Assembly (NCBI RefSeq): GCF_026072635.1
Contig: NZ_AP023081.1
Location: 2,006,501 to 2,070,500 of the forward strand
Direction of reading: 5' to 3'
Length of the DNA: 64,000 nt
Source of the DNA: Pseudomonas solani
GTDB lineage: Bacteria; Pseudomonadota; Gammaproteobacteria; Pseudomonadales; Pseudomonadaceae
Position 1 is the first letter of the stretch. Each line of letters starts with the position of its first letter. The translations under genes were made by a program, and so were the position numbers. The notes below the pieces were generated by a model. It made no database searches and was not told the origin of the DNA. It saw nothing but the letters and a program-made list of their open reading frames with translations. Shown one piece after another: positions 15,187 through 23,480 of the stretch.

Positions 15187-16077
15187 TCACGCGCGGCCCG
15201 GTTCGGTGCGGGTCTGCTCGCGCAGCAGTTCGAGGTAGCGCCTGGCCGCCAGCCCGAGCGGGCGGTTCTTCAGCCAGACGACATCAACCCACAACCGCAT
15301 CTGGTTGGCCATGTCGGCAAAGGCGACGTGCTCCAGCGCACCGGATGCGATCAGCGGCTGCACCAGCGGCTGGGGCAGGTAGGCCCAGCCGATGCCCGCC
15401 TGCACCAGGCCCAGCGTGGCCAGGTAGCTGTCGGTCAGCCAGACCCTGTGGGACAGCACGATCTGCGGATCCGACGCCTTGGGGTCGCCAAGCGCGACGA
15501 CGATCTGCCGGAGCTCGGCCAGGCGGGATTCGCTCAGCGCCGCCTGGCTGTAACCGGGCGCCGCGACGGCCGCCAGCAACTGGCTTCCCGCCTCGACGAA
15601 GGCCTCGCGCTCATCGATCCCCGGGCGTTCGAACACCAGGGCCAGCTGCACGCTGCCTTCATGCAGCATGCGCGTGGCATCGGCCTGGGCAGCGGAGCGG
15701 ACTTCGATCTCCAGCGTCGGGAACTCACGCGCCAGCGTCGACAGCGGCTGGCTCCAGGCGCCGCTCTGCAGCTCCGGCGCCATGGCCAGCACCAGGCGCG
15801 GCTCGAGCCCGGCATGCAGCTGCAGGGCGTGCGCGTCCAGCAGGTTGAGCTGGCCCGCCGCCTGCCGCGCCTGGGGCTCCAGGGCCCGGGCCGCAGCCGT
15901 CGGCAGCGCGCGGCGGGAGGAGCGGTCGAACAGCTCCAGGTCCAGCTCGGCCTCCAGCTGGGAAATCGCCATGTTCACCGCCGACGGCACGCGCCCCAGG
16001 GCCCTGGCGGCCGCCGAGAACGAGCCGGCATCCAGCACGGCGAGGAAGACTTTCAGGGATTCGCTGCTAAAGGCCAT
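15187..16077 (-). CDS. LysR-family transcriptional regulator
   Basis: 296 residues. The N-terminal winged HTH is typical (SLKVFLAVLDAGSFSAAARA, LGRVPSAVNMAISQLEAELD, LELFDRSSRRALPT). A two-lobed effector domain of about 200 residues follows, with GIGWAYLPQPLVQPLIASG near the end. It is divergent from two SDR genes across 91 bp that hold an inverted repeat (16092-16122). LysR proteins usually activate the divergent genes on binding a pathway metabolite, so its inducer is likely a substrate or product of the two SDRs. Confidence 0.92.
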   Translation of the reverse strand: MAFSSESLKVFLAVLDAGSFSAAARALGRVPSAVNMAISQLEAELDLELFDRSSRRALPTAAARALEPQARQAAGQLNLLDAHALQLHAGLEPRLVLAMAPELQSGAWSQPLSTLAREFPTLEIEVRSAAQADATRMLHEGSVQLALVFERPGIDEREAFVEAGSQLLAAVAAPGYSQAALSESRLAELRQIVVALGDPKASDPQIVLSHRVWLTDSYLATLGLVQAGIGWAYLPQPLVQPLIASGALEHVAFADMANQMRLWVDVVWLKNRPLGLAARRYLELLREQTRTEPGRA

Positions 16078-16091
16078 GGTGTTGTCAGTTC

Positions 16092-16122
16092 TGCTGATAA
16101 CGGTTGTCTTTTTCTATCAGCA
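16092..16122. promoter_or_regulatory. Inverted repeat, candidate LysR binding site
   Basis: TGCTGATA (16092-16099) and TATCAGCA (16115-16122) are perfect 8-bp inverted arms with a 15-bp spacer, centred between the divergent LysR and SDR genes. It lies 15 bp before the LysR start, which suits autorepression and activation of the SDR genes. Binding is inference. Confidence 0.6.
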
Positions 16123-16168
16123 AAACACTTCTAGCCTCCAGCGCAATACAGCCCCGGAGGAAAGAATC

Positions 16169-16945
16169 ATGGAACCAGCAATGATGGGCCAGGTGGCCCT
16201 GGTCAGCGGCGCCGGCAGCGAATCGGGGATCGGCATGGCCATCGCACGCCGCCTGGGGCGTGCCGGCGCGAAGCTGATCGTCACCGCCAGCAGCGCGCGC
16301 ATCGCCGACCGGGTGGCCGAGTTGCGCGCGGAGGGCTTCGACGCGCACGGCCAGGCCGCGGACCTCACCGACGAAGCCGCCGTGCACGCGCTGCTCACCT
16401 GGGCGCAGGCGCAGTGGGGGCGTATCGACATCCTGGTGAACAACGCCGGCATGGCGATGCAGGGCAGCCCGGAACCCTTCGCCGAGGTGGCGGACATGAG
16501 CCTGGAGATGTGGAACCTGTCGCTTGCGCGAAACCTCACCACCGCCTTCCTGCTGACCCGGGGCGTGCTGCCGGGCATGCGCTCCCGTCGCTACGGCCGC
16601 ATCGTCAACATCAGCTCCACCACCGGAACCCGGGGCAGCAACCCGGGCGAGGCCGCCTACAGCGCGGCCAAGGCCGGGATGCTGGGGATGAACATGGGGC
16701 TGGCGCTGGAGGTCGCCCGGGAGGGCATCACCGTCAACTCGGTAGCCCCGGGCTGGATCACCACCGGTTCGAGCACGCCCGAAGAGCAGCACGCGGCGCA
16801 GTTCGTCCCCATCGGCCGGGCCGGCCGCCCCGAGGAGATCGCCGCGGCCGTGGCCTTCCTCGCCTCGCCCGAGGCCAGCTACATCACCGGCGAAGTGCTG
16901 GTGGTCGACGGCGGCAACTGCCTGATCGAAAACAAGGCGCCCTGA
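16169..16945 (+). CDS. SDR-family oxidoreductase (first of a pair)
   Basis: 258 residues from the ATG at 16169, with GGAGGAAAG at 16156-16164. It is a classical SDR: cofactor motif SGAGSESGIG (residues about 11-20), NNAGMAM, catalytic Ser in NISSTTGTRG, YSAAK for Tyr/Lys, and PGWITTGSST, with C-terminal ITGEVLVVDGGN. It closely resembles FabG-like 3-oxoacyl reductases in layout, but the setting with a LysR regulator and a second SDR indicates a specific catabolic or detoxifying alcohol/ketone oxidoreductase. Substrate unknown. The second SDR follows after 21 bp, so the two form an operon. Confidence 0.9.
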   Translation: MEPAMMGQVALVSGAGSESGIGMAIARRLGRAGAKLIVTASSARIADRVAELRAEGFDAHGQAADLTDEAAVHALLTWAQAQWGRIDILVNNAGMAMQGSPEPFAEVADMSLEMWNLSLARNLTTAFLLTRGVLPGMRSRRYGRIVNISSTTGTRGSNPGEAAYSAAKAGMLGMNMGLALEVAREGITVNSVAPGWITTGSSTPEEQHAAQFVPIGRAGRPEEIAAAVAFLASPEASYITGEVLVVDGGNCLIENKAP

Positions 16946-16966
16946 GCCCGACAACGGAGATTCCCC

Positions 16967-17722
16967 ATGACCCCTCTCGTTCTCGTCACCGGCGCCGCGG
17001 GCGGCGTTGGCCGCGCACTCGTCGAACGCTTCCTCCAGGGCGGCTGGCAGGTATTCGCCACCGACCAGGACACGCCCTCGCTGGCCGAGCTGGCCGCCAC
17101 CCAGCCCCTGGCCGGCCACCTGGCCAGGGACATCCGCCGACCGGGGGCCTGCCAGGAAATCGTCGCGGCGGCGCTGGCGGCCGGTGGCAGGCTGGACGCC
17201 CTCATCAATGCCGCCGGGGTGTGGCGCGAAGGGCCGGTCGAAGCCTGCTCGGAAGAGGATTTCGACCTGGTCCTGGACGTCAACCTGAAGGGCACCTTCT
17301 TCATGTGCGCGGCGGCCATCCCGGCGCTGCGCCAGAGCCGGGGCAGCATCGTCAACATCTCCAGCGACGCCGGCCGCCAGGGCAACCGCAACGCGGCCGC
17401 CTACTGCGCGAGCAAGGGCGGCGTCACGCTGCTGACCAAGACCCTGGCGCTGGACCTCGCGCCCGATGGCGTGCGCTGCAATGCGGTCTCCCCGGGCGAC
17501 ATCGAGACGCCGATGCTGAAGTTCCAGGCGCAGCGCTACGGCAACGGCGACCCACAGGGCTACTACCGCGAACTGCTGGCCAAGTACCCGCAAGGCGCCG
17601 ACGCGCGCTTCATACAACCGTCCGAAGTGGCCGAGCTGGCCTACTTCCTCTGCCAGCCGGCCGCCGCCTCGATCACCGGGGCCGATATGGCGATCGACTG
17701 TGGGGTGTCGGCGGGGAACTGA
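16967..17722 (+). CDS. SDR-family oxidoreductase (second of a pair)
   Basis: 251 residues. TGAAGGVG cofactor motif at residues 8-15, an acidic Asp (ATDQD) at the end of the second strand suggesting preference for NAD(H), NAAGVW, NISSDAG for the catalytic Ser, YCASK for Tyr and Lys, and SPGDIETPM. ACAACGGAGA precedes the ATG. It is co-transcribed with the preceding SDR under the divergent LysR. The two are clearly different proteins and are not a recent duplication, so they may act on successive steps or different stereoisomers. Substrate unknown. Confidence 0.9.
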   Translation: MTPLVLVTGAAGGVGRALVERFLQGGWQVFATDQDTPSLAELAATQPLAGHLARDIRRPGACQEIVAAALAAGGRLDALINAAGVWREGPVEACSEEDFDLVLDVNLKGTFFMCAAAIPALRQSRGSIVNISSDAGRQGNRNAAAYCASKGGVTLLTKTLALDLAPDGVRCNAVSPGDIETPMLKFQAQRYGNGDPQGYYRELLAKYPQGADARFIQPSEVAELAYFLCQPAAASITGADMAIDCGVSAGN

Positions 17723-17785
17723 ATGGCATGACCTCGGCTAGGGATGGGGCAGGGTTCTTTTACACATCGACTGCGCTAACGCGCT

Positions 17786-17895
17786 CAGTCAAATGACCGC
17801 CAAATGAATAACGCAGTGCCAAGCCCCAAAATAGGCTGAGGCTATGTCTTGGAAGGCGGGATAACGCCCGCCCAGTCAAATGACCGTCAAATGAA
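17786..17895. repeat. Pair of 23-bp direct repeats at the edge of a truncated gene
   Basis: CAGTCAAATGACCGCCAAAT (17786-17805, continuing GAA to 17808) recurs at 17873-17895 with one C-to-T change, 87 bp apart. Each copy has an internal near-repeat, TCAAATGACCG followed by (C/T)CAAATGA. The second copy ends 1 bp before the stop codon of the truncated gene at 17897. They may be remnants of an element end or recombination site; this is inference. Confidence 0.6.
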
Positions 17896-17896
17896 C

Positions 17897-18388
17897 TCAG
17901 GCCCACCAAGGTACATAGCGATATGTCCTGCGGTTGGCTGCAGGATCATAGAGGCGGATCAGCCCGGCCTCGATGGTCTGCTTGATGACACGACTGACCA
18001 TGGCGCTATTGCCCTCGTCGATCTGGAAGCGCAAGCGTAGCGAGGTGTTGTTCATCGGCTCGCGGTTCACATACTTCAAGCAGCAGTGCTGGTAACAGGC
18101 ACGAATACGATCTTCTTGGCCCATGTTGCGGTAGTCCTGATGGGCGAAGAGCACCACGCGGGTGTGCTCCTCTGTCTGCTCGAAAATCGGAGCCGGCAAC
18201 TGGTACAACTCGGTCTGCGCCACCACCTTGTCGATGCCACTGCCACGCTCCTCGCATATGCCGATACGGCGCATGAAGGAGGCCAGCCCCTCGTTGCGGC
18301 TGCGCGGCGGGCTGTCGAGAAAGCGCTGCGGATCGACCAGCGGCACGCCGGGATTGGTTATTTCCAGAGGATCTGTCTGCGTTAGCTG
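17897..18388 (-). pseudogene. C-terminal remnant of an AlbA_2/ATP-binding-type regulator
   Basis: The frame reads DPLEITNPG, then PLVDPQRFLDSPPRSRNE, then LASFMRRIGICEERGSGIDK, the conserved C-terminal ATPase-like part of the Schlafen-AlbA_2/'ATP-binding protein' family (also called putative transcriptional regulator or RecG-like), followed by a winged-helix-like end finishing VPWWA. Intact members are about 400-500 residues; here the AlbA_2 half is missing. Upstream the frame continues only to a stop at 18410-18412, and there is no good start or ribosome site (only an internal GTG at 18346). These genes are typically accessory and often near defence or mobile regions, so this is probably the scar of an excised or degraded element. 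Confidence 0.75.
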
Positions 18389-18390
18389 TT

Positions 18391-18751
18391 GTGGTTTTAA
18401 TGCAAGAGCTCAAGCACGTCCCTTTCCAGGTGCCTAAGGGTACGTGCCACCTCCGCCGCATGGGTTTCGCTCCGCTCTACCCATCCTACGAAAGTCAGTG
18501 CGCACCGCGTGGTGATTCGTTGGACGAAGAAAGTTGGAGCAGCCGCCAAAAGCCCCCTCCCAGGAAGCCGAGCGAATCATCGTGTAAGGGGTTGAGCGAC
18601 ATGGATGTCGCGAGAGCCGCGATGGGCCAGGGATGGCCCTTCGCGGCGCGCTCCTGGAAAGACAATGGGGCGAAGGGATTCGCAGCGAGCTAACGATGAC
18701 GACAGGTTCAGGCGGCCGTAACCGAGCCGCTGTGCATGACAACCACTACCC
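18391..18751. repeat. Gene-free stretch with nested hairpins
   Basis: No credible gene is seen in these 360 bp. Palindromes: ATGGGT (18460-18465) with ACCCAT (18479-18484), part of a 'GTAGGATGGGTAGAGC'-type intergenic element often seen in pseudomonads; GCGACAT-GG-ATGTCGC (18596-18611); and a 32-bp hairpin, GCCGCGA-T-GGGCCA, GGGA loop, TGGCCC-T-TCGCGGC (18616-18647), with a single mismatch. The stretch lies just past the stop of gspM (minus strand), so the large hairpin could end T2SS transcripts. Confidence 0.55.
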
Positions 18752-19285
18752 TCAACCACCCTGCCCCGCCACCATCAGCGTGAGCCGCGCGTCGACCTTG
18801 CCGGTGGCCACCTTGTCGAGGCTGGCTTCGGTGAGGGTCACGCCGCGTTTATCCAGCTCGGCCAGCCACTTCAGCATCGATTCGAACGAGGCCTGGGTCA
18901 GGGTGACCAGCAGGCCGCCGTTGCCTTCGTTGTCGAAGCGCTCCAGGGTCAGCCCCTGCTTCTGCGCGGTGCTGGTGACCAGGCCCTGGAGTTGCTCGGG
19001 GGCCAGCTCCACCTGGGCGCTGGCAGCCTGGCGGCGGGCCTGGCCGGCGTTGGCCTGGATGTAGGTGAACAGCGCCTGCTGCTGTTGCTGGTAGGCGCGG
19101 GCACGCTCGACACGGGCGGCCACCGGCGACCAGACCGCCAGGTAGAACAGCGCCAGGGCGAGGAAACCGCCCAGCAGCTGCAGGGCCAGGCGATCACGCG
19201 GCGGCAGGTGCTGCCAGCGCTGCCACAGGGGGGATTGCTCCAGCCCTTCGCGCAGGCGCGTGCGGATGTCCGTCAGGGCGTTCAT
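18752..19285 (-). CDS. gspM: T2SS inner-membrane protein GspM
   Basis: 177 residues. A short cytoplasmic N-terminus is followed by one transmembrane segment at about residues 36-55 (ALQLLGGFLALALFYLAVWS), then a coiled region rich in Gln and Arg and a ferredoxin-like periplasmic domain (LLVTLTQASFESMLKWLAEL, GVTLTEASLDKV). Length and topology fit GspM, which binds and stabilises GspL in the assembly platform. It is last in the operon; its ATG overlaps the gspL stop (ATGA), giving translational coupling. Confidence 0.92.
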   Translation of the reverse strand: MNALTDIRTRLREGLEQSPLWQRWQHLPPRDRLALQLLGGFLALALFYLAVWSPVAARVERARAYQQQQQALFTYIQANAGQARRQAASAQVELAPEQLQGLVTSTAQKQGLTLERFDNEGNGGLLVTLTQASFESMLKWLAELDKRGVTLTEASLDKVATGKVDARLTLMVAGQGG

Positions 19286-20394
19286 GCGCCACCTCCCAGT
19301 ACCACGCGGGCGGTCACGCCCCCTTCTTCACGGCTGGCCGAACCCAGCTGCACGCTGAGGCCGGCCTTGACCAGGCGCTTGCGCAGCTTCTCCAGGTCGG
19401 CGAAATCCTTGGCACGGACCTGCAACGCCAGGTCGCCACGGGTCTGGCTGTAGTCGACGTTGGTCACCGTCAGCGCCGCCTGGGCTTCGGCTATGGCGCT
19501 GGAGGCCTGGTCCAGCAGGCTGATGAAGCCCCCCTGCGCGCGGGTGCCCTGGCTGAGGTGCTCGGCGAACTGGGCCTTGAGGTTGACGATGCGTTTGTCC
19601 TCGGGGAACAGCTGGCGATAGAGGGCGTGGCTGGATTCGACATAGGCATCGCCACTGCGCTCCAGCAGCCAGGCCTGCACCAGGTTGAAGGCCAGGAACA
19701 GCACCACGCTGACGCCAGCGAGGGCCGCGAGGGGGCGCCAGGCCGCCCAGGCGCGGCTTTCGGTACGCGGGGCGAACTCGCCCTGGGCCAGGTCGATGGC
19801 GCCTGCACGGCCGGCAGCCAGCAGGCGGTAGGGCTCGGCCTCTTCCCGTGGCTGGGTCTCGGGGGCGCACAGGGCGCCGAGGGATGGCCAGTGGGCCAGG
19901 GGGAAGGCCACGCGGGTGTCGCAGGCACCGCCCAGCAGCGCCCGCTCGCCGATCACCAGCAACTGCTCGCCATCACGGGGCAGCAGGTCGGCGTCCACAT
20001 GGATGGCGGCAACCTTGATGCCGAAGTCTTCCAGCTCTTCCAGCCACCCGGTCAATTGAGCGCGGCGCAGCACCAGCACCGGGTAGCGGCCATCGGCCAA
20101 CTGAGCGCCCAGGGCCAGGTGGAACAGCTCGACGTCCTCGGCGAGCATTTCCTCCACCGCATAGGGCAGCGCCTGGTGCATCAGCCGCGCCTTCTGCGTC
20201 GGCAGGCCCACCACGAAGGCACTGGCCATTTCCATGGGCAGCACCAGTGCCACCGGCCGCCCCTGGAGCAGCGCGGCGCATTCGGCCAGCGGCAGGCTGC
20301 GGCCCTCACCGGTCGCTTCCTGCCAGTGCACCTGGCAGGCGGGGCCGAGGACCGCCCCGCCGACGGGCGGGATGAATAGGCAATCCATGGTCAT
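19282..20394 (-). CDS. gspL: T2SS assembly platform protein GspL
   Basis: 370 residues. The N-terminal ~230 residues are the cytoplasmic actin-like domain that recruits the GspE ATPase (VALVLPMEMASAFVVGLPTQ, ALPYAVEEMLAEDVELFHLA). One transmembrane helix lies near residues 222-245 (LAALAGVSVVLFLAFNLVQA), and a periplasmic ferredoxin-like domain follows, ending RVVLGGGA. Another start, MDCLF, lies two codons in. ATGA overlaps join it to gspK upstream and gspM downstream. Confidence 0.93.
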   Translation of the reverse strand: MTMDCLFIPPVGGAVLGPACQVHWQEATGEGRSLPLAECAALLQGRPVALVLPMEMASAFVVGLPTQKARLMHQALPYAVEEMLAEDVELFHLALGAQLADGRYPVLVLRRAQLTGWLEELEDFGIKVAAIHVDADLLPRDGEQLLVIGERALLGGACDTRVAFPLAHWPSLGALCAPETQPREEAEPYRLLAAGRAGAIDLAQGEFAPRTESRAWAAWRPLAALAGVSVVLFLAFNLVQAWLLERSGDAYVESSHALYRQLFPEDKRIVNLKAQFAEHLSQGTRAQGGFISLLDQASSAIAEAQAALTVTNVDYSQTRGDLALQVRAKDFADLEKLRKRLVKAGLSVQLGSASREEGGVTARVVLGGGA

Positions 20395-21368
20395 TCTTCC
20401 TGTGGTTCGAGGGGCGCCTGGGCCAGGTAGCCCGGCTGCCCGAGATCACGCTTGAGCACGCGGACCACGCCCTTCGGGTCGCGTTGCAGGGTGCTGAGCA
20501 ATACCACCTTGCGCTCCCCCAGGCGCACTTCGCTGCGCACCTGGAAATAGGCGCTGCCCACCCCCAGCCCCGCTGCGCGCACGCCGGTGCCGGCCATGGC
20601 CGGTTGGTCGAGGAAGGCGCGGATGTCCGGGTAGCCTTCACGCCCGCGCCCGCTGACCAGCGATTGGGCGGCGCCCGGGTCGAGGTTGTCGGCGAGGCAG
20701 GAGAGCACCAGGGGGCTGGCGGTGTTGACGTTGAGCGGCACCTTGGCCGGCAGCGTGGAGACCCAGGGTGCGAGCACGCGGAAATCCTCCTCGCTCATGT
20801 CCAGCAACAGGCGCAGTTCGGAGACGTCCTGCAGCTCGCGGCCGGCGGTGCGGTAAGGGGGTTGGGCCAGCAGGTACTGGTTGTCTTCGGCGCCGTATTC
20901 GCCGCTGGGTTCCTGGTCCTTGTCCAGCCAGTCCACCAGTCGGTCGGCGTAGGGCTTCTCGATCTTCAGGCGCAGCAGCAGGCGGTTGAAGCGCTCGACG
21001 GAGAGCTTGTCCACCTTGTCGCCCTGCACCAGGCTGTTGAGGTTGAAGCGCCCGGCCAGGTCTTCGATGTGCACGCCGATCTCGCCCTGGTCGATGGGGA
21101 ATACCGGCAGCGGGCGGGCCCAGTCCTCCAGGGGGTGGTCGATGGGTGCACGCGGGTCGCTGCCCGGTTTCTTCAGGTCGCGCAGCAGCACCGACTGGCC
21201 CAGGGCCTCGCCGCCCAGGGCGTAGTGCCAGGCCTGCTGGATGGCGATGCGGTTGGCGGCGCCACGGATCGACAGCTGCTGGCGGAGGATGAGCCCCGCG
21301 CAGATGACGGTGACGATGGAGACCACCAGCAGCACGGTGACCAGGGCGACGCCCCGCTGGCGGGTCAT
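20391..21368 (-). CDS. gspK: T2SS minor pseudopilin GspK
   Basis: 325 residues from the ATG at 21366-21368, which overlaps the gspJ stop; a longer frame to 21611 is a shadow. The prepilin-like leader MTRQRGVALVTVLLVVSIVT has the Gly(-1) processing site but lacks Glu at +5, as is characteristic of GspK. A large alpha-helical insert follows, with DWLDKDQEPSGEYGAEDNQY and VPLNVNTASPLVLSCL. GspK caps the pseudopilus tip with GspI and GspJ. It is processed by the prepilin peptidase GspO/PilD, which is not in this window. Confidence 0.95.
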   Translation of the reverse strand: MTRQRGVALVTVLLVVSIVTVICAGLILRQQLSIRGAANRIAIQQAWHYALGGEALGQSVLLRDLKKPGSDPRAPIDHPLEDWARPLPVFPIDQGEIGVHIEDLAGRFNLNSLVQGDKVDKLSVERFNRLLLRLKIEKPYADRLVDWLDKDQEPSGEYGAEDNQYLLAQPPYRTAGRELQDVSELRLLLDMSEEDFRVLAPWVSTLPAKVPLNVNTASPLVLSCLADNLDPGAAQSLVSGRGREGYPDIRAFLDQPAMAGTGVRAAGLGVGSAYFQVRSEVRLGERKVVLLSTLQRDPKGVVRVLKRDLGQPGYLAQAPLEPQEE

Positions 21369-22093
21369 GCGCCCTTCTCCTTGCCAGCGTCGGGCTTGGG
21401 TTCGGGCTCGGGGGTTGGCTTCTTGTCGTCGTCGGGCGTGGTGCCGCCTTCGCTGGGCTGTTCTTCGACGCCCATCTCCGGCAGCCGGTAGAGCCGGGTC
21501 AGCCCGCCGTAGTGGCGGTGCTCCAGCTTGAGCTCGACCGCCACCGGCAGGCGCCCACGGGCCTTGGCCGGGTCGGAGTCGCCCAGGCTCGGCGGCCACT
21601 GCTCCTGCCACTGGCCCTTGTCGTCGAGGTAGCGCAGTTCCACCGAGCTGACGCCTTCGAGCACCTTCTGCACCCGGGGCGGGCTGTCCACCGCCTGGTC
21701 GAGCACGGACCAGTACACGCGCTCCAGGGTCGAGCCGGCCAGGCGCCAGCGTACCCGCTGCAACTGGGAGCGGGTGCTGCCCAGCGGGTTGCGCCAGCCG
21801 GCGCGGCTGAATTCGAGGGCGGCGGTGCCGTCGGTGGCACCCAGCTCACCCACCAGGGCACCGCGTTCGTCGCCGTAGGCGTCGCGCACCACGCGCGGCA
21901 GTGCCTGGCCCAGGTCACGGTCGATGGAGGCGAAGGCACGGCCCAGTTCGCGCAGGGATTTCTCATGCTCGCGGGTCACCTCGTCGGCCTTCATCACCGT
22001 TTCCAGCATGCGGTAGGTGCCGAGGCCGAGCAGGGCGAAGATGCCGATGGCGATCATCACTTCCAGCAGGGTGAAGCCGCGCTGCCGGCTCAT
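21365..22093 (-). CDS. gspJ: T2SS minor pseudopilin GspJ
   Basis: 242 residues from the ATG at 22091-22093, overlapping the gspI stop. The leader SRQRGFTLLEVMIAIGIFAL has Gly(-1), Phe(+1) and Glu(+5). The globular domain has IDRDLGQALPRVVRD and ERVYWSVLDQA typical of GspJ. The C-terminus carries an unusual extension of about 40 residues rich in Pro, Glu, Asp and Lys (PDDDKKPTPEPEPKPDAGKE), probably disordered. It is part of the GspI-J-K tip complex. Confidence 0.95.
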   Translation of the reverse strand: MSRQRGFTLLEVMIAIGIFALLGLGTYRMLETVMKADEVTREHEKSLRELGRAFASIDRDLGQALPRVVRDAYGDERGALVGELGATDGTAALEFSRAGWRNPLGSTRSQLQRVRWRLAGSTLERVYWSVLDQAVDSPPRVQKVLEGVSSVELRYLDDKGQWQEQWPPSLGDSDPAKARGRLPVAVELKLEHRHYGGLTRLYRLPEMGVEEQPSEGGTTPDDDKKPTPEPEPKPDAGKEKGA

Positions 22094-22485
22094 CCACGCA
22101 CCGCCAGGAAGCCGGTGAGGCTGAACACCGAGCGCTCCTTGATCGGCGCGCTGGCGCCGCGCTCGGGCTTGGGCGCCACCCAGACGGTGACGCGGCGCAG
22201 GCCCTTGTCGCTGGTGGCTTCGATCTCGCTGTGGGTTTCCCACTGGCGGCCGCCGTACTCCAGCACCTTGTCCTCGCGGCCTTCCGCCGGGGTGGGCTGC
22301 TTGATCTGCAGTTCGGTGACGCGGTTGTCGGCGATCCAGCCGGCCAGGGTCTTGTCTTCCAGTTGCCCGGCGACGATCAGGCTGCGGCTGGCGGCAGTCA
22401 GCACCGAGGCGGCGACCGTGGCGAAGATGGCCAGGGCCACCAGCACCTCCAGCAAGGTGAAGCCACGGGCACGGCGCATGCTCAT
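22090..22485 (-). CDS. gspI: T2SS minor pseudopilin GspI
   Basis: 131 residues. The leader MSMRRARGFTLLEVLVALAI has the Gly/Phe processing site and Glu(+5); the rest is a short GspI domain (AGWIADNRVTELQIKQPTPA). GspI nucleates the tip complex with J and K in the inner-membrane-to-periplasm pseudopilus. Overlap-type junctions link it to gspH and gspJ. Confidence 0.95.
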   Translation of the reverse strand: MSMRRARGFTLLEVLVALAIFATVAASVLTAASRSLIVAGQLEDKTLAGWIADNRVTELQIKQPTPAEGREDKVLEYGGRQWETHSEIEATSDKGLRRVTVWVAPKPERGASAPIKERSVFSLTGFLAVRG

Positions 22486-23045
22486 CGCTCCTTGGCCTGC
22501 TCGGCGCTGGGCAACTGGTAGCCATCGCTGGCCAGGGCGTAGGCGTTGCCATCGGCCCGGCGTTCTTCCAGGCGCAGGCTGAAGGGCGTGAGCTCGCCGC
22601 TGGAGAGGATCAGCACCTGGGGCACGGGCTTTTCCTTGCGTTTGTCCTTGTCCGGCTCGTCCTTGGCCAGGCCGGGGCGGCTTTCTTCCTTCACCTTGGG
22701 CTCGGGCAGCTTGAGGGCCTCCCCTTCCAGCTCCAGGCTCAGGCGCATCCAGGCGGCCGGGCGGCGTTCCGGGCGGGTGGCGTCATCGGCCCAGGTGCCG
22801 GAGGCGTTGTCGTAGGCCAGCACCCGGTAGCTTTCGGCCGTCACCAGCAGGCCGTACTCGCGGCCGTCCAGCACCGCTTCGTCGGCGAGGATGGCAATGG
22901 TCGCGGCCAGGCGCTCGGCCTCGTCGCGCAGCTCGCGACCGCTGCTGGCATTGCCGTTGGCGAGCACGGCCACGCTGACCAGGCAGCCGATGATCACCAG
23001 GACCACCAGCAGCTCGATCAGGGTGAAGCCGCGCCCGCGCTCCAT
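22482..23045 (-). CDS. gspH: T2SS minor pseudopilin GspH
   Basis: 187 residues. The leader MERGRGFTLIELLVVLVIIG carries the processing Gly, Phe(+1) and Glu(+5). The globular part has EAERLAATIAILADEAVLDG and REYGLLVTAESYRVLAYD, as in GspH/FimT. Between about residues 110 and 145 there is a charged insert rich in Lys, Glu, Asp and Pro (KVKEESRPGLAKDEPDKDKR) that standard GspH proteins lack, similar in flavour to the GspJ tail. Its start overlaps the gspG stop by one base (TGATG). Confidence 0.94.
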   Translation of the reverse strand: MERGRGFTLIELLVVLVIIGCLVSVAVLANGNASSGRELRDEAERLAATIAILADEAVLDGREYGLLVTAESYRVLAYDNASGTWADDATRPERRPAAWMRLSLELEGEALKLPEPKVKEESRPGLAKDEPDKDKRKEKPVPQVLILSSGELTPFSLRLEERRADGNAYALASDGYQLPSAEQAKER

Positions 23046-23476
23046 CAGTTTTCCCAGTTACCGATGTCGGCATCGGCGTCAGTACCGCCTTCCTTGCCAT
23101 CGGCGCCGAAGGAGTACAGGTCGTAGGCGCCCTTGGTGCCGGGGGCCAGGTACTGGTAGGGGTTGCCCCAGGCATCGACCGGCAGGCGCTTGAGGTAGCC
23201 GTCCTTGTTCCAGTTCTTCGGCTGCGGGTTGCCGCTGGGCTTCTTCACCAGCGCCTCCAGGCCCTGCTGGGTGCTGGGGTAGGCGAAGTTGTCGAGCTTG
23301 TACATGTCCAGCGCGGCACCGATGGCCTTGATGTCGCCCTTGGCGACCGTGACCTTGGCCTGGTCCGGGCGGTTCATCACCTGGGGCACCACCAGGGCGG
23401 CGAGGATGCCGAGGATGACCACCACCACCATGATTTCGATCAGGGTGAAGCCTGCTTGCGTACGGCCTGATTTCAC
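23045..23476 (-). CDS. gspG: T2SS major pseudopilin GspG
   Basis: 143 residues. The leader MKSGRTQAGFTLIEIMVVVV is processed between Gly and Phe with Glu(+5). The body has the GspG signature (ALDMYKLDNFAYPSTQQGLE, WGNPYQYLAPGTKGAYDLYS). The C-terminal loop FGADGKEGGTDADADIGNWE contains the Asp residues that bind the stabilising calcium in GspG. It forms the pseudopilus shaft. It starts 4 bp after the gspF stop region in transcription order. Confidence 0.97.
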   Translation of the reverse strand: MKSGRTQAGFTLIEIMVVVVILGILAALVVPQVMNRPDQAKVTVAKGDIKAIGAALDMYKLDNFAYPSTQQGLEALVKKPSGNPQPKNWNKDGYLKRLPVDAWGNPYQYLAPGTKGAYDLYSFGADGKEGGTDADADIGNWEN

Positions 23477-23480
23477 GCGA

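Noticed and set aside
18391..18693. A 100-codon plus-strand frame past the truncated gene
   Set aside because: It runs through palindromic repeats, has no ribosome site or recognisable domain, and its composition is that of intergenic DNA.
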